Positions 46,410 through 53,920 of a stretch of 64,000 bases of DNA are shown piece by piece. A program made the position numbers and the translations under genes. Position 1 is the first letter of the stretch; each line of letters starts with the position of its first letter. The notes beneath the pieces were generated by a model that had not been told where the DNA came from, did no database searches, and was given only the letters and a program-made list of their open reading frames with translations. Source of the DNA: Deltaproteobacteria bacterium (GTDB lineage Bacteria > Desulfobacterota > Syntrophobacteria > Syntrophobacterales > Syntrophobacteraceae); NCBI GenBank assembly GCA_012517315.1, contig JAAYVE010000003.1, forward strand, positions 23,123 through 87,122, in the 5' to 3' direction.

Positions 46410-46475
46410 CAGCGGTCATCCAAGACAAAGAGTCTCCGTTGGAGGCACCACCGGGTGGTGGGGCCGGTTCCCACC

Positions 46476-46919
46476 TCATCCAAAATTCAGGGCCAGGGGC
46501 ACCGCATCAAACGAGATAGCGGGTCCCAGAGCGCGGATCTGCTCCGTGAAGTCCCGCACGGTCCGGGCAAACTTTCTCCCCTCGGCCGCCGAGATCCACT
46601 CCAGGCGGAGCCGCTCGGGTTCATAACCGGTGAAATTCAGCAATTCTTTGAGAAACGCCACTCGTTTCATGGTCATGTAGTTGCCCTTAAGGTAATGGCA
46701 GTCACCAATGTGACAGCCCCCGATCAAGACCCCGTCTGCGCCTTTTTGAAAGGCATGGAGAATGTGATGCGGCGACACGCTTCCCGAACACATGACCCGG
46801 ATGACGCGGATGTTGAACGGGTATTGGAGGCGGCTGACTCCAGCTAGGTCGGCCCCTGCATAGCTGCACCAGTTGCACAAAAATGCCAGGATTTTCGGCT
46901 CGAAACGTTTCGTGACCAC
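46476..46919 (-). CDS. mvhD: MvhD-type hydrogenase iron-sulfur subunit
   Basis: The 147-residue 2Fe-2S protein in methanogens connects the MvhAG hydrogenase to heterodisulfide reductase HdrA; in bacteria it joins HdrA to other electron donors. The signature is intact: ILAFLCNWCSYAGADLAGVSR, RVMCSGSVSP, GVLIGGCHIGDCHY and ERLRLEWISAAEGRKFA. The GTG start has AAAGGGG 6 bases upstream. It lies about 160 bases after the HdrA fusion gene. No hydrogenase large or small subunit is in the window. Confidence 0.94.
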   Translation of the reverse strand: MVTKRFEPKILAFLCNWCSYAGADLAGVSRLQYPFNIRVIRVMCSGSVSPHHILHAFQKGADGVLIGGCHIGDCHYLKGNYMTMKRVAFLKELLNFTGYEPERLRLEWISAAEGRKFARTVRDFTEQIRALGPAISFDAVPLALNFG

Positions 46920-47081
46920 AACACACCCCTTTCAAGGAGATTACTTTCCCGCAGGCCGTTCAGGCTCCGAGCAATTTCGCCTCCCAAAGGGCCCGCAGAG
47001 CTGTTTGCAACGCTTACGAAATGTGTCTCTTCAATGTACTCTTCCGGCCCGCCGCCCCATCTGAGTTGAGCCCTTCCAACC

Positions 47082-50000
47082 TCACGCCGACAGTGCTTCA
47101 TCGATCTGGCGGTAAAGCTGCCTGTTGCTGAAGCCCCAAAGCGTGATGGCTTCGGACGGGCAGGTGGCCGCACAGGTCCCACAACCTTTGCACAGGGCCT
47201 GGTTGACCTCGCAATTGGCTTCCTGCTGCACTTCATTGATGGCCCCGAAGGGACAGCATTCGAGGCAGGCTTGGCATCCCACGCACAACTCCTTGTTGAT
47301 GGATGCCGTCACACCGCCTGCGGCGATGAACTCCCTCGAAAGCACCGTTGAAGCCCGGGATGCCGCCGCCTTGGCCTGAGCGATGCATTCTTCGATTGGC
47401 TTCGGCCAATGGGCCAGTCCCGCCACAAAAACCCCCTCCGTGGCAAAATCGACCGGTCGGAGTTTCATGTGGGCCTCCAGGAAGAACCCTTCGGCATTCA
47501 ACGGAACCTTAAACATCCTGGCAAGCGACTCTAACTCTCGGGTTTCGATAGCCGTGGCAAGCGTCAGGATGTCTGCCCTGAGCAGCACCTTCCGCTGCAA
47601 GATGGGATCATAGACCGAAACGATCAGACCGTCTTGCGCCTCCTCAACCTCAGGCTTGCACTCCACGTCGAAGCGGATGAAAAGGACGCCCTTGCTCCGA
47701 GCTTCCTTGTAAAGATTCTCCCGAAGCCCGAACGTCCGAATATCGCGGTAGAGGATGAAGACATCTACACTGGGATTGATTTCCTTGAGGCGCAATGCAT
47801 TTTCGATGGAATGGCTGCAGCAGACTCGGCTGCAGTAAGGCCGTTCGGGTTCGCGGGATCCTACGCACTGAATGAAAACGACCGATGAAGCCTCAAATAC
47901 CAAGGTGTTCCGGTTCTGGATGGCCTCGTCCAGTTCCAGGTTCTGAAAGATGCGGGGGCTTCGCCCATAGCCGTATTCAGAGGGTTTGAACGAGTGGGCG
48001 CCGACGGCAAGGATAGCAACCCCGTGGTGCACTTCCAGGGTCTTGCCATCGACAAGGACCGTGGAGCAGAAGTTGCCGACGAAGCCCCTGACAGCTTCGA
48101 GTGTAGCTCGCTTGAGCACGGACACGCCGGGATGTTGCTGGACCCTTTCCACCAGTGCGTCCAGGTATGGTCGGATCTTGTCCCCAGTCCAGGCAGTGAG
48201 CAGTTTGCGCGCGTGCCCACCGAGCACATCTTTTCGCTCGATCAACGTCACCGGGTAACCCTGGTCGGCCAGTGCGAGGGCCGCTTCCATTCCGCTCACG
48301 CCCCCGCCCACGACCAGCGCGCTTCTGACGACAGGGAGTTTGATCTCCTCAATGGGCGATTGAAGGACAACCCGGGCCACGGCCATGCGCACCAAGTCTT
48401 TCGCCTTGGCGGTGGCCTCCTCGGGAAAGGCCTGGTGTACCCAGGAATCTTGGTCGCGGATGTTGGCAAGCTCGAAGAGGTACTTGTTGAGGCCCGCTCC
48501 AAGAATAGTCTGTTGAAAGAGCGCCTCGTGGGTTCTCGGGGTGCAGGACGCCACCACGATCCGGTTGAGCCGCTGATCCCGGATCACCTCCTGCATGCGC
48601 ACCTGGGTGTCCTGGGAACAGGTGAAGAGGTTCTCTTCTGCGTAGACCACATGGGGAAGAGTCTTTGCATATTCCTTGACGGCCGGAACATCTACCACCG
48701 AGCCGATGTTGATGCCGCAGTGGCAAATGAAAACTCCCACTCTGGGCTCCTCCTGGCTGATGTCCCGTGTGGCGACTTCTTCGACCCGGTGCGCCCTGCT
48801 GCCACGAGCAGATGCCAGGATCGCCGACGTTTCAGCCGCCGCCGCCGAAGCTTCCATGACTGACTGCGGGATGTCCTTGGGACCCTGAAACGTCCCACAC
48901 ACGAAAATGCCGGGGCGGGACGTCGAGACGGGCGCGAAAGGAGACGTGGTCGCGTACCGTTCGTCTCCCACCTGAATGCCCAGGCGCGCCGCCAGTTCCG
49001 AAACCTCAGGTGAAACCTCCAGACCCACGGAAAGCACCACCATGTCAAATTCCTCCTCGTGGGCCAGACCGTCTTCCGTCACGTATCGAAGCAGCAAGTT
49101 GTCGTTTTCATCGATCCGTTCGACGGAGTGGATGCGCGAGCGCACGAAGTGAATGCCATGTTCCTCCCGGGCACAATCGTAGTATTTCTCGAAGTCTTTG
49201 CCGGTGGTCCTCATGTCTATGAAAAAGATGGAGGCATCCAGTGGCTCTCGGCTGTGCTCCTTGGCAATCACGGCCTCCTTGATGGCACACATGCAACACA
49301 CGGCCGAGCAGTAACCGTTCCTGCAATGATTGACATCCCTCGAACCGACACACTGAAGCCAGGCGATCCGTCGGGGCTCCTGATGGTCCGAGGGGCGGAC
49401 CAGGTGCCCCTGGAACGGCCCGGAAGCCGAAAGAATGCGCTCGAATTCGATGGACGTCACCACATTGGGGTAGACTCCGTAGCCAAAGGTATCCTTCAGT
49501 GAGGGATCGAAGGTCGCCGCACCGGGGGCGGCGATGATGGCGCCCACCTCCAGGGTGAGGAACTCCTCTTCCATGCCGTGGTCAACGGCCCCGGCCTTAC
49601 ACGCAGCAACGCACTGCAGGCATTCGCTGCAAGCCATGCAGTTGAGGCACTTGCTCGCTTCCGCCAGTGCCTGCTCTTCTGTGAGCCCGATCTCGACCTC
49701 GGCGAATCCCGACCCTCTCTGATGCGGGCTCACGGTGGCCATGGCGGCGCGGGGTCGCTTTTCCACGTCCTTTGGGATCGGGACGAAGTCCTCCTGGGAC
49801 CGCGGCGGTTTCTGCCTTCCTGCCTTGAGATCTTCCCTCGACAGATAGCGTGCGATAGATACGGCCGCTTCCCGGCCTGCAGCGATGGCGCCGATCGCCA
49901 CCCACGGACCTGATTGGGCGTCACCGCCCGCAAACACGCCGGGCCGGCTCGTCTCGAAGGTGATTGCGTCGGTCTCGATTGTCCCCCAGCGGCTCAGGCG

Positions 50001-51515
50001 CACACCCTCTTCCATGAGAAAAGCCGACGCCGGTGTCTGCCCAATGGCGGGGATGACCCAATCGGCCTCTATTACAAATTCGCTTCCCGGCTTCGGAATG
50101 GGGCGCCGCCGCCCCGACGAATCAGGGTCCCCCAGCTCCATGCGGACACACTGGAGGCCGATGACCCGATTATTCCTGGTGAGGATCTGCTGTGGAGCCG
50201 TCAGAAATTGGATCTCGATTCCTTCCGCCTTGGCCTCCTGGACCTCATTCTCCCGGGCGGACATCTCGTTTCGCGTGCGCCGGTAGAGGAGGCTCACCTC
50301 ATCGCCCCCAAGCCTTCGGGCGCAGCGCGCCGCGTCTACCGCCACGTCGCCACCGCCCACGATGATGACACGTCCTCTGAGCTCTTTCCTCTCTCCCAGG
50401 TTGACTTCGCGCAGGAATTCAACCCCCGGGATCACCCCATCCGCATCTTCGCCGGGGATGTTCAGTCTGAGACTGGCGTGCGCCCCGATGGAAAGGTAGA
50501 CTGCCTTGTATCCTTGGGCAGTCAGGTCGTCGAGGGTCATGTCCCGGCCGAGGGCTTTGTTGAGCTTGATCTCAACGCCCAGTCGGGTAATAAAAAGGAT
50601 TTCCCGGTCCAGCACCTCGGGCGGCAGCCGGTAGTCGGGAATACCCACCCGCAGCATTCCGCCCGCCACAGGCAACGCTTCGAAAATGGTCACGCCAAAT
50701 CCTTCCAAGGCCAGGAAATAGGCGGCACTCAACCCGGCGGGACCCGATCCGATGACGGCGACCTTTTCATCCCGTCGTTTGATTTCCGGAAGTGGAATGT
50801 CGTGGAGGTCCACCCGGTCCGCCACGAAGCGCTTCAGGGCGCAGATGGAAAGGGGTTGGTCCACCCGCCCCCTCCGACAGGCAGTCTCGCACGGGTGCGG
50901 ACAGATGCGGCCGATGACTCCCGGCAGCGGGAGATTGCGCAAAATGACCTCCATGGCTTCCCGGTATTGCCCTCGGGCTATCAGAGCCACGTAACCGTGG
51001 GCATTCACTTGATTGGGACAAGCGTTTGTGCATGGCGACCGGTCACGTTTGTCGATGGTGTACGCGCCGGGAATGGCTTGGGCGTAAGGCTTATACACAG
51101 CCTTACGCATGGAAAGCCCTTGCTCGAATTCACTCTCTAGGGAAACCGGGCAAACTTGGGCACAATCACCGCATGCGGTACACTTGGACAGGTCGATGTA
51201 ACGGGGCTTTTTGCGCACCCGGACCTGGAAACGACCGGCCCGACCCTCGACCCCCTCGACCTTCGATTCAGTCAGCAGTTGGATGTTGGGATGCCTGCCT
51301 ACGTCCACCAGTTTGGGAGACAGGATGCACATGGAACAGTCGTTTGTGGGGAAGGTCTTGTCCAGCTGGGCCATGACGCCACCAATGGCTGGGCTGCTTT
51401 CCACGAGGTATACGAAATAGCCCCCGTCGGCCAGGTCAAGAGCGGCCTGAACTCCTGCAATGCCCCCCCCCACGACCATGGCGGACCCCACCACGTCTTC
51501 CCCTTTCAGAGTCAT
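47082..51515 (-). CDS. giant HdrA-GltD-HdrA fusion flavoprotein (1477 residues)
   Basis: A FAD site (VGGGIAGVQAALDLADGG) opens an HdrA-like unit with its first 4Fe-4S motif near residue 112 (CTACGDCAQVCP). A glutamate synthase small subunit/NfnB-type module is inserted at about residues 160-610: PCTNACPN, FAD GSGPAGLSAAYFLA near 256, NAD(P)H VGGGDVAVDAARCARRL near 388, GGDAQSGPW. After a Cys-dense stretch (CLNCMACSECLQCVAAC, about 625) HdrA sequence resumes (CVGSRD, CAIKEAVIAKEH). A second HdrA unit follows with CHCG near 930, Rossmann GGGVSGMEAALALAD near 1070 and terminal 4Fe-4S motifs at about 1411 and 1442. Likely a multi-FAD electron-bifurcating core. GAGGTG lies 5 bases before the ATG, 4 bases after the NfnB stop. 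Confidence 0.93.
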   Translation of the reverse strand: MTLKGEDVVGSAMVVGGGIAGVQAALDLADGGYFVYLVESSPAIGGVMAQLDKTFPTNDCSMCILSPKLVDVGRHPNIQLLTESKVEGVEGRAGRFQVRVRKKPRYIDLSKCTACGDCAQVCPVSLESEFEQGLSMRKAVYKPYAQAIPGAYTIDKRDRSPCTNACPNQVNAHGYVALIARGQYREAMEVILRNLPLPGVIGRICPHPCETACRRGRVDQPLSICALKRFVADRVDLHDIPLPEIKRRDEKVAVIGSGPAGLSAAYFLALEGFGVTIFEALPVAGGMLRVGIPDYRLPPEVLDREILFITRLGVEIKLNKALGRDMTLDDLTAQGYKAVYLSIGAHASLRLNIPGEDADGVIPGVEFLREVNLGERKELRGRVIIVGGGDVAVDAARCARRLGGDEVSLLYRRTRNEMSARENEVQEAKAEGIEIQFLTAPQQILTRNNRVIGLQCVRMELGDPDSSGRRRPIPKPGSEFVIEADWVIPAIGQTPASAFLMEEGVRLSRWGTIETDAITFETSRPGVFAGGDAQSGPWVAIGAIAAGREAAVSIARYLSREDLKAGRQKPPRSQEDFVPIPKDVEKRPRAAMATVSPHQRGSGFAEVEIGLTEEQALAEASKCLNCMACSECLQCVAACKAGAVDHGMEEEFLTLEVGAIIAAPGAATFDPSLKDTFGYGVYPNVVTSIEFERILSASGPFQGHLVRPSDHQEPRRIAWLQCVGSRDVNHCRNGYCSAVCCMCAIKEAVIAKEHSREPLDASIFFIDMRTTGKDFEKYYDCAREEHGIHFVRSRIHSVERIDENDNLLLRYVTEDGLAHEEEFDMVVLSVGLEVSPEVSELAARLGIQVGDERYATTSPFAPVSTSRPGIFVCGTFQGPKDIPQSVMEASAAAAETSAILASARGSRAHRVEEVATRDISQEEPRVGVFICHCGINIGSVVDVPAVKEYAKTLPHVVYAEENLFTCSQDTQVRMQEVIRDQRLNRIVVASCTPRTHEALFQQTILGAGLNKYLFELANIRDQDSWVHQAFPEEATAKAKDLVRMAVARVVLQSPIEEIKLPVVRSALVVGGGVSGMEAALALADQGYPVTLIERKDVLGGHARKLLTAWTGDKIRPYLDALVERVQQHPGVSVLKRATLEAVRGFVGNFCSTVLVDGKTLEVHHGVAILAVGAHSFKPSEYGYGRSPRIFQNLELDEAIQNRNTLVFEASSVVFIQCVGSREPERPYCSRVCCSHSIENALRLKEINPSVDVFILYRDIRTFGLRENLYKEARSKGVLFIRFDVECKPEVEEAQDGLIVSVYDPILQRKVLLRADILTLATAIETRELESLARMFKVPLNAEGFFLEAHMKLRPVDFATEGVFVAGLAHWPKPIEECIAQAKAAASRASTVLSREFIAAGGVTASINKELCVGCQACLECCPFGAINEVQQEANCEVNQALCKGCGTCAATCPSEAITLWGFSNRQLYRQIDEALSA

Positions 51516-51519
51516 TTTG

Positions 51520-52968
51520 TCACCTCTTCGAATCGCTCAGAAACGCGTGCATGGAAGAAGCGGCCAGACGGCCCTCCCCCATGGCGCTGATCACGGTGGC
51601 TCCGCCTGAAACGATATCCCCGCCCGCCCACACACGGGCTTTGGAAGTCCTTCCCCCTTCACCGACGATCACCGTTCCCCGGCGGCTCGTCTCCAGGTCG
51701 GGAGTGGTTGAAGCGAGGAGGGGATTGGGGGAAGTCCCCAAAGAGACCACCACCGTATCCACGTCAAGGACGTACTCGCTGCCGGGAATGGGGACCGGGC
51801 GCCGGCGACCGCTGGCATCAGGTTCCCCCAGCTGCATGCGAATCAACTCCATTGCGGCAACGTTGTTGCGCCCGTCGCTGATGAAGCCGGTTGGGCTGCA
51901 AAGAAAATGAAAATGTATGCCTTCCTCCTCTGCATTCTCAACCTCCTCGAAACGCGCAGGCATCTCTTGGCGTGTGCGGCGATAGATGATGTAAACGTCA
52001 CGAGCCCCGAGACGGACGGCGCAGCGGGCGGAGTCCATGGCCACATTGCCGCCCCCGATCACGGCCACTCGCTTGCCCATTTTCACCGGTGTGGCGTACT
52101 CAGGATAGAGGTAGGCCTTCATGAGGTTCGTCCGGGTCAGGAACTCGTTGGCCGAATAGATCATGTTGAGGTTTTCTCCCGGCACCCGCAGGAATTGTGG
52201 AAGCCCTGCCCCGGTAGCCAGGTAGACCGCGTGATACTTGGTGTTGAGAAGCTCATCCAGGCTGTAGTTGATCCCGATGACCGTATCGAGGCGAATGTCC
52301 ACCCCCAGGGACGCCACATACTGAACTTCCCGCTGAACGATCTCCTTGGGCAGCCGGAATTCCGGGATGCCGTACATGAGAACGCCGCCCGCCACATGCA
52401 ATGCCTCGAACATCGTGACCCTGTGACCGCGGATGGCTAGATCGGAGGCCACCGTGAGACCGGACGGACCCGTACCCACCACCGCCACACACTTGCCCGT
52501 GGAAGGAGCAATCTCCGGAGTGCTCACCGCCCCTTCCATTCGCTCCCAGTCGGCGATGAACCGCTCCAACCGCCCGATCGCGATCGGGGCCCCCTTCTTA
52601 TTCAGCGAGCAGGCATGTTCACATTGTAGTTCCTGGGGACAGACCCTCCCGCAGATGCCGGGCAGCGAAGTCTTGGATTTGAGGATGCGCGAGGCGCTCT
52701 CCACATCCCCCTGCTGGAGCGATCGGATGAAGTCCGGGATATCGATATTCACCGGGCACCCTTGCTGGCAGTTGCGCTTCTTGCACTGAATGCAGCGACG
52801 CGCCTCCTCCATCGCCATCTCGACCGTGTAGCCCGTCGCAACTTCCTCGAAGTTATGCTTTCGCTCCCCCGGGGACTGCTTCGGCATCTCCACCCGATTG
52901 AGATTGATCTTGGGCTTCTTGTCTCCAGGCTCATCCAGTCCGGTTCCCGCCTTGTCCGATGCACTCAT
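51520..52968 (-). CDS. NfnB/SudA-type NADPH-dependent flavoprotein (glutamate synthase beta-like)
   Basis: The 482-residue protein is homologous to the large subunit of NADH-dependent ferredoxin:NADP+ oxidoreductase and to GltD. N-terminal 4Fe-4S ligands lie in CIQCKKRNCQQGCPVNIDIP and CGRVCPQELQCEHAC. The FAD-binding site is VVGTGPSGLTVASDLA, the NADP-binding site is VIGGGNVAMDSARCAVRLGA, and the C-terminal FAD loop is WAGGDIVSGGATVISAMGEG. It is the second GltD-like module in this operon; the other is embedded in the HdrA fusion. It follows NfnA and precedes the HdrA fusion by 4 bases. Partnering with the adjacent NfnA to give an NfnAB pair is likely. Confidence 0.92.
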   Translation of the reverse strand: MSASDKAGTGLDEPGDKKPKINLNRVEMPKQSPGERKHNFEEVATGYTVEMAMEEARRCIQCKKRNCQQGCPVNIDIPDFIRSLQQGDVESASRILKSKTSLPGICGRVCPQELQCEHACSLNKKGAPIAIGRLERFIADWERMEGAVSTPEIAPSTGKCVAVVGTGPSGLTVASDLAIRGHRVTMFEALHVAGGVLMYGIPEFRLPKEIVQREVQYVASLGVDIRLDTVIGINYSLDELLNTKYHAVYLATGAGLPQFLRVPGENLNMIYSANEFLTRTNLMKAYLYPEYATPVKMGKRVAVIGGGNVAMDSARCAVRLGARDVYIIYRRTRQEMPARFEEVENAEEEGIHFHFLCSPTGFISDGRNNVAAMELIRMQLGEPDASGRRRPVPIPGSEYVLDVDTVVVSLGTSPNPLLASTTPDLETSRRGTVIVGEGGRTSKARVWAGGDIVSGGATVISAMGEGRLAASSMHAFLSDSKR

Positions 52969-53037
52969 CCTCTAAGCTCCTTTGTCCGTCTTGAAAAACC
53001 CGCAGCGTGCTCCCTGGAGCACCCAACACCGGAGCAA

Positions 53038-53883
53038 TCACCACTGGGAGCACCCCCGGCACTGAAATCCCTGTTGGTGCACGCTGGTGTCGGCGTATGT
53101 GCAACGCCGTGCCATGAGCACATCCCAACCGTCGACCTCGTGACCGTCGAATTCGGGCCCATGCACACAGGCGAAGCGGTTGGCGCCCTTGATGCTCAGG
53201 CGGCAGGCACCACACATCCCCGTTCCGTCCACCATGAGCGGCGTGAGATGAACGACGGTCTTGATGGCATGGGGACGGGTCAATTCGCTGATCACACGCA
53301 TGAGGCAGATGGATCCCATGACGACAACCCGGTGGAGGGGCTCCCGGGGATGATTCCCGAGAAGCTTGCGCAGAGGCCGGGTGGCGCTCGTGGCCATCTC
53401 CTCCCCCCTCTCCCCCACCGCCAGGATCAGCCGGTCGCTCACCGCCTCCAGTTCCTCCCGGCCGAACAACCGCTCCCTATCCGGTGCCTGCAGAATGCTG
53501 GTGATGCTGTTACCCATCTCACGGTAGGCACGCAGAATGGGCACCAAGGCAGAAATACCATAACCGCTCGCCACCGCGACCACATGGCCGAAGTAGTCCA
53601 CCTGGGCCGCGATCCCAAGCGGACCAACGAAATGAGCCAACTCGTCCCCGGCCTTGAGCGCAGCAAGCTGGCGTGTTGTTTTCCCAACCTCGATATAGAC
53701 GAATTCAACGGTACCGGCTGCGGTGTCCCACCCGCTGATGGTGAAAGGAACGCGTTCACCCTTCTCGTCGACGATGACGATGACGAACTGCCCAGGCCTG
53801 GCCTTCTCGGCCACGACAGGCGCCTTGACTGTCATGCGATGAACTTTTGGAGCCAAATGCTCATGAGCTGTGATGGGAAACAT
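53038..53883 (-). CDS. NfnA/SudB-type ferredoxin-NADP+ reductase subunit
   Basis: The 281-residue FAD/2Fe-2S protein belongs to the dihydroorotate dehydrogenase electron-transfer (PyrK)/NfnA family. It has ARPGQFVIVIV and VPFTISGWD (flavin-binding R-x-x-x-S equivalent), AVASGYGISALVPIL (pyridine nucleotide), and a C-terminal 2Fe-2S cluster motif starting at MCGACRLSIKG and ending with CVHGPEFDG. ATG 53883 with GAGGTGG 6 bases upstream is the supported start; an ATG six codons earlier is open. It ends with an extra Cys-containing tail (FQCRGCSQW). It lies between the NuoG-like gene and NfnB. Confidence 0.92.
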   Translation of the reverse strand: MFPITAHEHLAPKVHRMTVKAPVVAEKARPGQFVIVIVDEKGERVPFTISGWDTAAGTVEFVYIEVGKTTRQLAALKAGDELAHFVGPLGIAAQVDYFGHVVAVASGYGISALVPILRAYREMGNSITSILQAPDRERLFGREELEAVSDRLILAVGERGEEMATSATRPLRKLLGNHPREPLHRVVVMGSICLMRVISELTRPHAIKTVVHLTPLMVDGTGMCGACRLSIKGANRFACVHGPEFDGHEVDGWDVLMARRCTYADTSVHQQGFQCRGCSQW

Positions 53884-53920
53884 GCGAACCACCTCTTTCA
53901 TGGGAGTGAGTCCGGTTCGA

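Noticed and set aside
49914..51140. A 408-codon plus-strand open frame
   Set aside because: Antisense to the HdrA-GltD fusion; no motif or ribosome binding site.
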